A stretch of DNA of 64,000 nt. Source: Pseudomonas putida. GTDB lineage: Bacteria; Pseudomonadota; Gammaproteobacteria; Pseudomonadales; Pseudomonadaceae. The DNA lies in the NCBI RefSeq assembly GCF_028682635.1, contig NZ_JANHLK010000006.1:1-64000 (forward strand). The letters are read 5' to 3'. Within the stretch, counting starts at the first letter, position 1, and each line of letters begins with the position of its first letter. The notes under the pieces are model-generated. The model worked only from the letters and a program-made list of their open reading frames with translations. It was not told the DNA's origin and did not search any database. Both the position numbers and the translations under genes were made by a program. Positions 38,595 to 47,530 of the stretch are shown here, in pieces.

Positions 38595-39992
38595 ATGCAC
38601 GATCCCCACAGCGAACGCATGAGTGGCAGTGAGACCCGCGCAGCAAGCGGTCTGGCCCTGGTGTTCGCCTTCCGTATGCTTGGCATGTTCATGGTGTTGC
38701 CGGTATTGGCGACCTATGGCATGGACCTGGCGGGAGCGACCCCGGCCCTCATCGGGCTGGCGATTGGCGCTTACGGCCTGACCCAGGCGATTTTCCAGAT
38801 TCCCTTCGGTTTCATTTCCGACCGCATCGGGCGCCGCCCGGTGATTTACCTGGGGCTGATCGTCTTCGCCCTCGGCAGCGTTTTGGCGGCTAACGCCGAC
38901 TCGATCTGGGGCGTGATCGCCGGGCGCATCCTGCAAGGTGCCGGGGCGATTTCCGCGGCGGTGATGGCGTTGCTGTCAGACCTGACCCGCGAGCAGCATA
39001 GGACTAAAGCCATGGCCATGATCGGCATGACGATCGGCCTGTCGTTTGCGGTTGCCATGGTGGTGGGGCCGTTGCTGACCCGTGCTTTCGGCCTGTCCGG
39101 ATTGTTCCTGGCCACGGGTGGCATGGCACTGGTCGGTATCGTGATCGTGATGTTCATGGTGCCGCGCTCCACGGGGCCGTTGCAGCACCGTGAATCCGGC
39201 GTCGCCCGCCAGGCACTGATACCGACGCTCAAGCACCCGGACCTGCTGCGCCTGGATCTTGGTATCTTCGTGTTGCATGCGATGCTGATGTCGAGTTTCG
39301 TTGCCTTGCCCCTGGCGCTGGTCGAGAAAGCCGGGCTGCCCAAGGAGCAGCATTGGTGGGTGTACCTGACCGCGCTGCTGATTTCCTTCTTCGCCATGAT
39401 TCCGTTCATCATCTACGGCGAGAAGCGACGCAAAATGAAACGAGTTTTGCTCGGCGCCGTCGTGACGCTGATGCTCACTGAGCTATTCTTCTGGCAGTTC
39501 GGCGACAGCTTGCGAGCTCTGGTGATTGGAACCGTGGTGTTTTTCACGGCCTTCAATCTGCTGGAAGCTTCGTTGCCGTCGCTGATCAGCAAGGTTTCAC
39601 CGGCGGGCGGCAAGGGCACGGCGATGGGGGTCTACTCCACCAGTCAGTTCCTCGGTTCGGCACTGGGCGGCATACTCGGCGGCTGGCTGTTCCAGCATGG
39701 CGGTCTGTCGGTTGTGTTCCTTGGATGCGCCGGTCTGGCTGCCCTCTGGCTGGCCTTTGCTGTTACCATGCGTGAACCTCCCTACGTGACAAGCCTGCGC
39801 TTGCCATTGTCGCCCGAGGCGATCCGCGAAGCGGGGCTGGTTGAGCGCCTGAAGGCCGTCGTAGGGGTAACAGATGCAGTGATAGTCGCTGATGAGGCGG
39901 CCATTTACATCAAATTGGACACCGAACTATTGGATCGCACCACCCTTGAGCGCCTGGTGAACAACCCGGCCGGGGCAGCGTGCGTAGCCTAG
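38595..39992 (+). CDS. YajR-like MFS transporter with C-terminal YAM domain
   Basis: The 465-residue inner-membrane protein has twelve predicted transmembrane helices. The MFS motif A is GFISDRIGRRPVIYLG (about residues 73-88). After the last helix, a soluble stretch of about 70 residues (SLRLPLSPEAIREAGLVERL onward) looks like the ferredoxin-like YAM domain of YajR. The substrate is unknown. It sits between divergent uvrA and co-oriented ssb (9 bases apart), so it is probably co-transcribed with ssb. The same insertion occurs in other pseudomonads. Confidence 0.88.
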   Translation: MHDPHSERMSGSETRAASGLALVFAFRMLGMFMVLPVLATYGMDLAGATPALIGLAIGAYGLTQAIFQIPFGFISDRIGRRPVIYLGLIVFALGSVLAANADSIWGVIAGRILQGAGAISAAVMALLSDLTREQHRTKAMAMIGMTIGLSFAVAMVVGPLLTRAFGLSGLFLATGGMALVGIVIVMFMVPRSTGPLQHRESGVARQALIPTLKHPDLLRLDLGIFVLHAMLMSSFVALPLALVEKAGLPKEQHWWVYLTALLISFFAMIPFIIYGEKRRKMKRVLLGAVVTLMLTELFFWQFGDSLRALVIGTVVFFTAFNLLEASLPSLISKVSPAGGKGTAMGVYSTSQFLGSALGGILGGWLFQHGGLSVVFLGCAGLAALWLAFAVTMREPPYVTSLRLPLSPEAIREAGLVERLKAVVGVTDAVIVADEAAIYIKLDTELLDRTTLERLVNNPAGAACVA

Positions 39993-40001
39993 GAGAACGT
40001 A

Positions 40002-40523
40002 ATGGCCCGTGGGGTTAACAAAGTCATATTGGTCGGCACTTGCGGCCAGGATCCTGAAGTTCGTTACCTGCCGAATGGCAACGCCGTGACCAACCTGAGT
40101 CTGGCAACCAGCGAACAGTGGACCGACAAGCAAACCGGTCAGAAAGTCGAAAAAACCGAATGGCACCGTGTGTCGATGTTCGGCAAGGTCGCAGAGATCG
40201 CCGGCGAATACCTGCGTAAAGGTTCGCAGGTCTACATCGAAGGCAAACTGCAGACCCGCGAGTGGGAAAAAGATGGTATCAAGCGTTACACCACTGAAAT
40301 CGTGGTCGACATGCAAGGCACCATGCAATTGCTGGGCGGTCGTCCACAGCAGGGTGACCAGCAAGGCCAGGGCGGTGGTAACAACTACCAGCAATCCGCG
40401 CCACGCCAGCAGGCTCCGCGTCCACAGCAGTCGGCCCCGCAACAGTCGCGCCCGGCTCCTCAGCAGGCGGCTCCGCAGCCGGCTCCGGACTTCGACAGCT
40501 TCGATGACGATATCCCGTTCTAA
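40002..40523 (+). CDS. ssb: Single-stranded DNA-binding protein
   Basis: The 173-residue protein begins with an OB-fold ([20 protein letters not shown], residues 1-110). A Gln/Pro-rich flexible linker follows (about 115-160), then the acidic tip [10 protein letters not shown] that recruits repair and replication partners. It binds ssDNA as a tetramer. It lies 9 bases after the MFS gene. Confidence 0.98.
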   Translation: MARGVNKVILVGTCGQDPEVRYLPNGNAVTNLSLATSEQWTDKQTGQKVEKTEWHRVSMFGKVAEIAGEYLRKGSQVYIEGKLQTREWEKDGIKRYTTEIVVDMQGTMQLLGGRPQQGDQQGQGGGNNYQQSAPRQQAPRPQQSAPQQSRPAPQQAAPQPAPDFDSFDDDIPF

Positions 40524-40566
40524 AACAGCGGTAAGCCCCGAGCTACAAGCGGCGAGCTGAAAAACA

Positions 40567-40602
40567 AAACCCGCACTTCGATCTGAAGTGCGGGTTTTTT
40601 TT
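40567..40602. terminator. Terminator after ssb
   Basis: AAACCCGCACTTC pairs with GAAGTGCGGGTTT around GATCT, followed by eight T in total. The A-run on the other arm lets it also serve the converging cysteine hydrolase gene. Confidence 0.93.
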
Positions 40603-40627
40603 GCGGTGAAATTCCTTAAAAGAAGTT

Positions 40628-41176
40628 TCAGTTCGCGAGGAATTCGTCCGTGGACACCACGTTGGCGTAGGCAAAGCCCAGGGCCGACATGAAGGCTGCA
40701 TGTACATGAGCCGCCGGAACGGTCACGCCGTTGAACTCCAGGTCACGGGAGGCACAGGCATCGTGGATCACCGTGACGCTGTAGCCGAGGTCGTTGGCAG
40801 CGCGGGTGATGCCGTCGACACACATGTGGCTCATGCTGCCGACCACCACCAGTTCCTTGATGCCTTGCTCGTCGAGAATGGACTGCAGTTCGGTTTCGCG
40901 GAACGAGTTGACGAAGTGTTTGAGCACCACTGGCTCATTGTCCTGGTTGAGCACTTTAGGGTGCAGCTTGGCGCCGTCGGAGCCCGGGGTGAAAAACGGT
41001 GCGTCTTCGGAAGTGAATTCGTGGCGGATGTGCACCACCGAATCACCGGCATCACGAAAGGCCTTGAGCAGGCGGACGGCGTTGTCTGCCGCGGCATCGG
41101 CGCCGGCCAGCGGCCACTTGCCTTCTGGGAAGTAGTCTTTTTGGATATCGACTACGATGAGTGCTTGCTTGGCCAT
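40628..41176 (-). CDS. Cysteine hydrolase of the isochorismatase family
   Basis: The 182-residue protein has the D-K-C catalytic layout: D10 in ALIVVDIQKDY, a Lys in VVLKHFVNS and the nucleophile in SHMCVDGITRA. The family hydrolyses C-N or vinyl-ether bonds (nicotinamidase, isochorismatase, carbamoylsarcosine amidase); the substrate cannot be told here. I start at the ATG at 41176, because longer readings run into the neighbouring regulator. It diverges from a GlxA-type regulator, which may control it. Confidence 0.88.
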   Translation of the reverse strand: MAKQALIVVDIQKDYFPEGKWPLAGADAAADNAVRLLKAFRDAGDSVVHIRHEFTSEDAPFFTPGSDGAKLHPKVLNQDNEPVVLKHFVNSFRETELQSILDEQGIKELVVVGSMSHMCVDGITRAANDLGYSVTVIHDACASRDLEFNGVTVPAAHVHAAFMSALGFAYANVVSTDEFLAN

Positions 41177-41278
41177 GACTGTTTCCTCGAAGTGCGGTTT
41201 GGGTGTGGAATGGAGTATTGGCCCTGGCCGAGCGTCCGGGGATTGGCCGCACCGACAATAGAAGGGGGAAAACTGACA

Positions 41279-42271
41279 ATGGATGCACAAAGGGCGATCG
41301 CCGAGCTGGGCGTGTTGATCTATCCCGGCGCGCAGATGGCGGCGGTGCATGGCTTGACGGACCTGTTCGGGGTGGCCAACCGGATCGCCGCCGAGCATCA
41401 AGAGGCGCGCTTGCCCTTGCTGCGCGTGAGCCATTGGCAGGTCGATGGCCAGCAGGCACCGTCGCGCGTCTATGACAGTCATCCCGCGACAGACGACGCA
41501 TTGGTGGCGGTATTGATTCCACCGTCGATTGCCGGGTTCACCGAAGGCCAGGCGCCGCAGCCGTTGCTGCGCTGGCTGCGCCAACAACACGCCAGCGGCG
41601 CGACCCTCGGTGGCGTTTGCGTGGGTTCGCTGCTGTTGGCTGAAAGTGGACTGCTCGACGGGCGCAGCGCCACCACTCACTGGACTTCGGCAAAGTCCTT
41701 CAGCGAGCGTTACCCTGCGATCAAGCTCAAGGCCGATACTCCCATCGTCGATGACGGTGACCTGATTACCACCGCCGGACTGATGGCCTGGTCTGAATTG
41801 GGACTGCGCCTGGTGGATCGACTGTTGGGGCCGAGCATTGCCACCGGCACGGCGCGTTTCCTGGTGGTGGAACACAGCGACAGCGCCAGTGAGTGCGGCA
41901 GCAATTTCGCGCCGATTCTCAACCATGGCGATGCCTCGATTCTCAAGGTTCAACACTGGCTGCAAAGCACTGGCGCCACCGATGTCTCGCTAGCGACCAT
42001 GGCTGAGCGGGCAGGGCTGGAAGAGCGTACGTTCCTACGCCGTTTCCGCGCGGCGACGGGGCTCAAGCCTACGGAATATTGCCAGCATCTGCGGGTCGGC
42101 AAGGCTCGGGAAATGCTCGAGTTTACCAACGGCACCATCGATCACATTGCCTGGACCGTCGGGTATCAGGATCCGGGAGCGTTTCGTTCGACGTTCAAGA
42201 AGATTACCGGGCTGGCGCCGAGTGATTATCGGGCGCGGTTTGGGGTGATGCCCAGTGTTGCAACCCGTTAG
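41279..42271 (+). CDS. GlxA-type AraC-family transcriptional regulator
   Basis: The 330-residue protein has an N-terminal DJ-1/PfpI-like domain (residues 5-190, with the elbow GGVCVGSLLLAESG). A C-terminal AraC DNA-binding domain with two helix-turn-helix motifs follows (about 225-325, DVSLATMAERAGLEERTFLR and IDHIAWTVGYQDPGAFRSTF). Such regulators sense small metabolites or amines and activate nearby catabolic genes. The start is the ATG at 41279 after GAAGGGGG. The divergent 102-base spacer to the cysteine hydrolase suggests local regulation. Confidence 0.88.
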   Translation: MDAQRAIAELGVLIYPGAQMAAVHGLTDLFGVANRIAAEHQEARLPLLRVSHWQVDGQQAPSRVYDSHPATDDALVAVLIPPSIAGFTEGQAPQPLLRWLRQQHASGATLGGVCVGSLLLAESGLLDGRSATTHWTSAKSFSERYPAIKLKADTPIVDDGDLITTAGLMAWSELGLRLVDRLLGPSIATGTARFLVVEHSDSASECGSNFAPILNHGDASILKVQHWLQSTGATDVSLATMAERAGLEERTFLRRFRAATGLKPTEYCQHLRVGKAREMLEFTNGTIDHIAWTVGYQDPGAFRSTFKKITGLAPSDYRARFGVMPSVATR

Positions 42272-42289
42272 CGGCTGCATCACACAACC

Positions 42290-42380
42290 CTGTGGGAGCG
42301 GGCTTGCTCGCGAAATCGGTATGTCAGTCAAAACTGATAGCACTGAAAGATTGCTTTCGCGAGCGAGCCCGCTCCCACAG
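42290..42380. repeat. REP-type inverted repeat, family A
   Basis: The left arm CTGTGGGAGCGGGCTTGCTCGCGAA (written here as its two halves, CTGTGGGAGCGG and GCTTGCTCGCGAA) reappears inverted on the right as TTCGCGAGCGAGCC then CGCTCCCACAG. About 41 bases lie between. The same arms recur at 60977-61066. Confidence 0.85.
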
Positions 42381-42401
42381 GGGGGCGATGTCAGGTTTGA
42401 A

Positions 42402-42442
42402 TCGTGCAAAATGCCGGTATGAAAAATCCGGTCGTGCAGAAT
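42402..42442. promoter_or_regulatory. Direct repeat upstream of the DUF3182 gene
   Basis: TCGTGCAAAAT (42402-42412) and TCGTGCAGAAT (42432-42442) match at 10 of 11 positions with a 30-base period. CCGG follows the first and precedes the second. Paired direct repeats suit an AraC- or response-regulator-type protein; no binder is known. Confidence 0.35.
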
Positions 42443-42571
42443 AAGGCGGGCGAGGTGCCACCATCGTTTCTGCTACAGGCTGATTTACATAGCATTTTTC
42501 CCAGCAGGCGGTTGGCCTGAACCCTGCACCCCATCAGCTACATTCATATCGCGACAACTGAAGGGGGACGC

Positions 42572-43681
42572 ATGACCCCAACAAACCGCAAGAAACTGGT
42601 CGTCGCCCATTCGGTGCGCGACGATGCACCGGTTCACGAAGTCGAAACCAATCGCGCCCTGGCCCGTTGGCTGGCGCAAATCCTCGGGCTCAAATTCGGC
42701 GGCAGCTACGACCCGCAGGTACACAGCGGTCGAGACATCTATCTGTTACCGACCCAGACCCTGGTGGGGGCCGCAGCCGCCCGGCATTTGGGCGTCAAGG
42801 GACCGGAGGATTTGTGGGGCGGTTATGTCGAGCATGATTTCATCTGCACCAAAGCCATCAGCCATGGTTTGTTGAATCGACATGCCCATGCTCCGCAAGG
42901 CTGGGCGCCGTTGTTTTCCGAACGGGTGCGCACGGTGGTGCTTGATGGTCTGAGTGTGTTCTCGTTCGAGGATGCGCGTCCGGCGGCGGAGCATCTGCTC
43001 TACAGCGGCGCGATCCGCATCAAGCCGATCCATGCCTGTGCCGGGCGTGGTCAGGAAGTCATCAAGAGCCTCGACCAGTTCGACGAAATCCTCGCCCGTC
43101 CTGATGCGAAAGCGCTGTTCAGTGAAGGCGTGGTGCTGGAGCAGGACCTGGACCAGGTGATTACCCACAGCGTCGGGCAGAGTTTCATTGGTGAAAAGGT
43201 GCTCAGTTACTGCGGTGATCAATACTTGACCACAGACGCCCACGGCGAAGAGGTCTATGGTGGTTCCAACCTGCTGGTGGTGCAGGGTGGCTACGACGAT
43301 CTGCTGACCCTGGATTTACCCGACGATGTGCAACTGGCGATCCGGCAGGCTCAGGTATTTGACGGTGCCGCAGACGAAGCCTATCCCGGTTTCTACGCCT
43401 CACGGCGCAATTACGACATCGCCCAGGGTATCGCCAGTGATGGCCAGCAACGCAGCGGCGTGCTCGAGCAATCCTGGCGCATGGGTGGGGCTAGTAGCGC
43501 TGAAATCGCAGCCTTGCAGAGCTTCGTCAACGATCCGGGGATGCGCGCGATTCGCGTGTCTTCGGTGGAGACCTACATCGATCAGCCGCTGCCGGCGGAC
43601 GCCATCGAGGTGTACCGCGGGCCGGCGGAAAACAGCGATTTCCTCCTCAAGTACGTAACGGTCAAATCCTATGACGGCTAG
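42572..43681 (+). CDS. DUF3182 protein, probable ATP-grasp enzyme
   Basis: The 369-residue protein is of the uncharacterised DUF3182 type. The middle looks like ATP-grasp: RIKPIHACAGRGQEVI (K151, Gly-rich loop 158-160) would hold the phosphates, GVVLEQDL (186-193) resembles the hinge that holds adenine, and RRNYDIAQG (278-286) could supply metal ligands. ATP-grasp enzymes ligate a carboxylate to an amine or thiol; no substrate is evident. No signal peptide or membrane segment is seen. It overlaps the next gene, an alpha/beta hydrolase, by 11 bases. The family name is from memory; the fold is inference. Confidence 0.7.
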   Translation: MTPTNRKKLVVAHSVRDDAPVHEVETNRALARWLAQILGLKFGGSYDPQVHSGRDIYLLPTQTLVGAAAARHLGVKGPEDLWGGYVEHDFICTKAISHGLLNRHAHAPQGWAPLFSERVRTVVLDGLSVFSFEDARPAAEHLLYSGAIRIKPIHACAGRGQEVIKSLDQFDEILARPDAKALFSEGVVLEQDLDQVITHSVGQSFIGEKVLSYCGDQYLTTDAHGEEVYGGSNLLVVQGGYDDLLTLDLPDDVQLAIRQAQVFDGAADEAYPGFYASRRNYDIAQGIASDGQQRSGVLEQSWRMGGASSAEIAALQSFVNDPGMRAIRVSSVETYIDQPLPADAIEVYRGPAENSDFLLKYVTVKSYDG

Positions 43682-44429
43682 AAGCGAAAGCATTCAAATC
43701 GACATCGACGACGAACAGATGAGCGGGACTTTTCTCAGCCCCAAATCGAAAGTCCCCGGCGTGTTGTTTGTGCACGGCTGGGGCGGCAGTCAGGAGCGAG
43801 ACCTGGAACGGGCGAAGGGCATCGCCGGATTGGGTTGTGTGTGTTTGACCTTCGATCTGCGCGGGCACACCGGCGGCACGGGTATTCCGCTGACCCGGGT
43901 AACCCGCGAAGACAACCTGCGCGACCTGCTGGCGGCCTACGACCGTTTGCTCGCGCACCCGGCGCTGGATACCTCGGCGATTGCCGTGGTCGGCACCAGC
44001 TACGGCGGTTACCTGGCCTCGATCCTCACTTCGCTGCGGCCGGTGCGCTGGCTGGCGTTGCGGGTGCCGGCGCTGTACCGCGACGATCAATGGCACACGC
44101 CCAAGCGCGACCTGGACAAGCTCGACCTGCGCGACTACCGCAGCACCCTGGTGCGCGCCGATAGCAACCGGGCGCTGCATGCCTGTTCGCAATTTACCGG
44201 GGATGTGTTGCTGGTAGAGTCGGAAACCGATGTCTACGTACCCCACGCGACCATCATGAGTTATCGCGCGGCGTGTCAGCAGACCCACTCGCTGACTCAC
44301 CGCATCATCGATGGGGCCGATCATGCGCTGAGTGAACCCGTTTCACAGCAGGCCTACACCTCGATCCTGGTGGACTGGATCACGGAAATGGTGGTGGGTG
44401 AGCGGTTGAGCATTATTCAGTCCTCATAA
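43671..44429 (+). CDS. Alpha/beta hydrolase
   Basis: The 252-residue protein has the oxyanion segment VLFVHGWGGS, the nucleophile elbow GTSYGG, an Asp in ESETDVYVP and a His in DGADHALSE, so the Ser-Asp-His triad looks complete. It resembles dienelactone hydrolase or acyl-peptidase-like esterases without a lid-rich lipase pattern. No signal peptide is seen. The start lies inside the DUF3182 gene, so the two are translationally coupled and probably act on the same molecule. It converges on the YbhN-type gene 38 bases later. Confidence 0.85.
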   Translation: MTARSESIQIDIDDEQMSGTFLSPKSKVPGVLFVHGWGGSQERDLERAKGIAGLGCVCLTFDLRGHTGGTGIPLTRVTREDNLRDLLAAYDRLLAHPALDTSAIAVVGTSYGGYLASILTSLRPVRWLALRVPALYRDDQWHTPKRDLDKLDLRDYRSTLVRADSNRALHACSQFTGDVLLVESETDVYVPHATIMSYRAACQQTHSLTHRIIDGADHALSEPVSQQAYTSILVDWITEMVVGERLSIIQSS

Positions 44430-44467
44430 TCTTGTGGTGTTCTTTCGGGCTTCGAAAACAGCACCCA

Positions 44468-45454
44468 TCACTTGGGCTTCTTCGAGATCCGCAACGACTT
44501 GGCCTTGGCCTCCACCAGCAGGTACATCACCAGCGTGATCAACAGCGGCAACAGGAAATAGATCGCCCGATAAGCCAGCAACCCCGCCACCAGGCTGCCC
44601 CGCGAGGCTTCGTGTTGCAGCAGTGCCACGAACACCGCTTCCAGCACACCGAGCCCGGCCGGAATGTGGGTGATGACCCCGGCGATGGCGCTGATCAGCA
44701 ACACACCCAGCACCAGCGGATAGTCCAGTTTGCTCGGCAACAGGGTGAAAATCACTGCGGCCATCAACGACCAGTTCAGCGCCCCCAGGGCCAGTTGCAG
44801 GATTGCCATGCGCAGCGACGGCAAGTTGATTTCCACCCCGCGAATCGACCATTCCCGACGCTTGGAGAACTGGCACGCCGCCAGATACCCCGCACTCACC
44901 AATAGCAGCAACACGCCCACCGCCTGTAGCGCGCCGCTGCTCAGTTTCCAGCCTGGTGGCATGCGCACCAGTCCGCTGCTGAACACCGCGCCGGCGATCA
45001 CCATGTAGCCGAACCAGTTGGTCGCCAGGCTCAGGCCGAGGATTTTCGCAATGTTGGATTTGCTCACCCCGAGACGTGAATACAGGCGATACCGCATGGC
45101 AATGCCGCCGACCCAGGCGCTCAGGTTGAGGTTGAAGGCGTAGCTGATGATGCCCACCGGCAGGATCTGTTTCCACGTCAGGTCCTGGCGGATGTAGGTG
45201 CGGCCAATCAGGTCGAAACAGGCGTAGACCAGAAAACTCACCAGGGTCAGGCCGGCCGCGATGATCAAGGTGCGTACCTTGAAATCGGTCAGGGTCTCGA
45301 ACACTTCGTTCCATTCAATGCGCTGGGCGAACATCGTCAAGAGGACGATCAGCGCCAGGAAAAACAGCATCGTCAACGGTCTTTTCCAACGGCTCCAGCG
45401 CGATTTGGCCGGGTGCTCGGCGTGGGACGCCGCCTGTGCTTCAGTGCGGCTCAT
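44468..45454 (-). CDS. YbhN-type (UPF0104/LPG-synthase TM) inner-membrane protein
   Basis: The 328-residue protein has about eight predicted transmembrane segments and the family signatures GGIAMRYRLYSRLGVS, ITHIPAGLGVLEAVFVALL and AYRAIYFLLPLL. It matches the membrane (flippase-like) half of MprF-type lysyl-phosphatidylglycerol synthases, without the cytosolic synthase half. It is therefore likely to handle or move phospholipids rather than aminoacylate them. Its start overlaps the clsB end by 14 bases, matching the E. coli ybhN-clsB-ybhP group. Confidence 0.88.
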   Translation of the reverse strand: MSRTEAQAASHAEHPAKSRWSRWKRPLTMLFFLALIVLLTMFAQRIEWNEVFETLTDFKVRTLIIAAGLTLVSFLVYACFDLIGRTYIRQDLTWKQILPVGIISYAFNLNLSAWVGGIAMRYRLYSRLGVSKSNIAKILGLSLATNWFGYMVIAGAVFSSGLVRMPPGWKLSSGALQAVGVLLLLVSAGYLAACQFSKRREWSIRGVEINLPSLRMAILQLALGALNWSLMAAVIFTLLPSKLDYPLVLGVLLISAIAGVITHIPAGLGVLEAVFVALLQHEASRGSLVAGLLAYRAIYFLLPLLITLVMYLLVEAKAKSLRISKKPK

Positions 45455-46736
45455 GTTGATCGCTCCCGGTCGGTGGGGTGAATGCTTTCAATCGTGGTTT
45501 GTGCGCGGGCAACCAGCCGGCCCATGCCGGAAAATGCCGCAGGAAGTGGAACACCAGGAAGCCCACGGTCATGTGCCAGATTCGCCCGCGCGGGGCTTTG
45601 TCCACGGACATGGCCTTGCAATGGTTATCGCTGAGTTCCTCGAGCCGTTCGAACAGGTCACGGTTGAACGCACGGTCACGGATCAACACGTTGGCCTCCA
45701 GGTTCATCGACAGGCTCAACGGGTCGAGGTTGCTCGAGCCGACGGTGCTCCAGTCTTCGTCCACCAACGCGACCTTGCCGTGCAGTGGGCGGTCGCAGTA
45801 TTCGAAGATTTTCACACCGGACTTGAGCAGGTAATCGTAAGTCATGCGCGCTGCCAGTTTGGCCACCAGCATATCCGGCTGGCCCTGCAGGATCAGGCGC
45901 ACTTCAACGCCGCGGCGCGCCGCGTTACGGATCTCGCGCAGCAAGCGATAGCCTGGAAAAAAGTAGGCGTTGGCGATGACCACGCGCCGCTGCGCCGTGC
46001 GCAGCGCCAGGCGGTAAACCTCTTCGATGTCGGTCGAATGCTCGGCGTTGTCGCGGTACACCAGCCGCACCTGGCCATCGTGATCGGTCACGACCAGTTC
46101 CGAGCGCCGTTGCCGACGGCGTTGCCACCAGTATTTCGCGCGGGCCGGGCGACCGCACTGCAGCAGGGCAAAGTGATGGATGTCGGCCACCGCCGGGCCT
46201 TGCACTTCAACCGAATAATCCTGTTTGGCTTCCGGGCCGAAGTCGGCCAGATGATCGGCGGAGAAGTTGATCCCGCCGATGAACGCAAGCGTTCCGTCCA
46301 CCACCACGATCTTGCGGTGCAGGCGGCGGAACCAGTTGGTGCGGATGCCCAGGCGCTTGGGGGCCGGGTCGAACATCTGCAAATGCACGCCGGCACCGCT
46401 CAGGGCGGTGAGATACCCGGCAGACAACTCTCCGCAGCCAAACCCGTCAAAACTGGCCGTCACGCGTACGCCCCGTTGAGCCGCCTCGATGAGCACGTCC
46501 TTCAGTTCTTCGCCCACCTTGTCCTCGAACACAATGAAGGTTTCCAGGAGGATCTCGGTTTTGGCCTGGCGCATGGCCTCGAACACCCTGGGGAAATAGG
46601 CTTCGCCATTTTCCAACAGTTCGACCCGATTGTTACCCTGCCAGCCGTACTCGACGTCGACCCTTTGCGGCTCGCTCATGGGCGGCGCGGCTATCGTTTT
46701 TTCCAGCGCGGTTTTTTCCATCGACGGGCTACTCAT
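45441..46736 (-). CDS. clsB: ClsB-type cardiolipin synthase
   Basis: The 431-residue phospholipase D-superfamily protein has two HKD motifs, H140-K142-D147 ([16 protein letters not shown]) and H319-K321-D326 ([18 protein letters not shown]). It lacks the N-terminal membrane helices of ClsA, as in ClsB. It would condense phosphatidylglycerol into cardiolipin at the inner membrane. A C-terminal hydrophobic patch ([19 protein letters not shown]) could anchor it. The start overlaps the upstream phosphatase-fold gene by 4 bases, so the operon is tightly coupled. Confidence 0.92.
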   Translation of the reverse strand: MSSPSMEKTALEKTIAAPPMSEPQRVDVEYGWQGNNRVELLENGEAYFPRVFEAMRQAKTEILLETFIVFEDKVGEELKDVLIEAAQRGVRVTASFDGFGCGELSAGYLTALSGAGVHLQMFDPAPKRLGIRTNWFRRLHRKIVVVDGTLAFIGGINFSADHLADFGPEAKQDYSVEVQGPAVADIHHFALLQCGRPARAKYWWQRRRQRRSELVVTDHDGQVRLVYRDNAEHSTDIEEVYRLALRTAQRRVVIANAYFFPGYRLLREIRNAARRGVEVRLILQGQPDMLVAKLAARMTYDYLLKSGVKIFEYCDRPLHGKVALVDEDWSTVGSSNLDPLSLSMNLEANVLIRDRAFNRDLFERLEELSDNHCKAMSVDKAPRGRIWHMTVGFLVFHFLRHFPAWAGWLPAHKPRLKAFTPPTGSDQHEPH

Positions 46737-47530
46737 AGCTCAATCTCCACCGACAACGGTGCGTGATCCGAAAGGTGTGACCAGGGCCGGGTGGCCAGTA
46801 CCTGCGGACGGCTGGCCTTGAGGTTGCGCACGTAGATGCGGTCCAGGCGCAGTGTCGGCAATCGCGCGGGAAAACTGCGCGCCGGCTTGCCATGGTGCTC
46901 GGCGAACACTTCGCGCAAACCGCAGGGCTTGAGCAGGGCATCGGCGCGTTGGCGCCAGTCATTGAAATCACCGGCCACGATCACCGGCGCGTCGCCTGGC
47001 AACGACTCAAGGCGGCGCTCCAGCAACTTGAGCTGTTCATTGCGGTGGTTTTCGCGCAATCCGAGATGAACGCATATGGCATGCACCTCCGGGCCTTCGC
47101 CAGGCAGGCGCAGCACACAGTGCAAAATGCCGCGGTTCTCGTGGCCGCTGATGGACACGTCGAGGTTGTCGTGGCGAACGATCTGGAATTTCGACAGCAA
47201 GGCGTTACCGTGATCGCCTGCCGGATAGACCGCGTTGCGGCCGTAGGCAAACTGCGGCCAGAGGGTATCGGCGAGGAATTCGTACTGGGGTATCGCCGGC
47301 CAATTGTCGTAGCGCTTGGGGTGATGTTCGTGGGTGCCGTGTACCTCCTGCAGAAACACCACGTCGGCAGACACGCTGCGCACCGCTTCGCGCAGTTCAG
47401 GCAGGATGAAGCGCCGGTTCAACGCCGTGAAACCCTTGTGGGTGTTGACCGTCAGCACGGTGAAACGGTGCACCGTGCTCTCGATGGTCGCCTGCTCGTC
47501 TGTGGTACCAACCGGTTCGGAAATGCTCAT
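46733..47530 (-). CDS. Endonuclease/exonuclease/phosphatase-fold protein (YbhP-like)
   Basis: The 265-residue protein has the EEP motifs [21 protein letters not shown] and [11 protein letters not shown], with the catalytic Asp/His and Mg-binding residues present. The fold includes nucleases, phosphoinositide phosphatases and sphingomyelinases. Co-location with ClsB favours a phospholipid head-group target; this is inference. The start overlaps the DUF72 stop and the stop overlaps the clsB start, both ATGA-type. Confidence 0.9.
   Translation of the reverse strand: MSISEPVGTTDEQATIESTVHRFTVLTVNTHKGFTALNRRFILPELREAVRSVSADVVFLQEVHGTHEHHPKRYDNWPAIPQYEFLADTLWPQFAYGRNAVYPAGDHGNALLSKFQIVRHDNLDVSISGHENRGILHCVLRLPGEGPEVHAICVHLGLRENHRNEQLKLLERRLESLPGDAPVIVAGDFNDWRQRADALLKPCGLREVFAEHHGKPARSFPARLPTLRLDRIYVRNLKASRPQVLATRPWSHLSDHAPLSVEIEL

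Larger units (their letters stand above)
42272..42571. other. 300-base intergenic region with REP palindrome and direct repeat
   Basis: No gene is seen. It holds a REP-type palindrome (42290-42380) and, after it, two near-identical 11-mers TCGTGCAAAAT (42402) and TCGTGCAGAAT (42432) exactly 30 bases apart. The DUF3182 Shine-Dalgarno GAAGGGGG precedes 42572. Confidence 0.7.

Noticed and set aside
40700..41278. Possible long N-terminal extension of the GlxA-type regulator
   Set aside because: The frame runs through the opposite strand of the cysteine hydrolase gene. The ATG at 41279 has a good ribosome binding site and gives the family N-terminus.
44424..45314. A second - strand reading overlapping the YbhN-type gene
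   Set aside because: Its translation is Gly/Arg/His-rich without hydrophobic segments, while the other frame gives a clear YbhN-type membrane protein.
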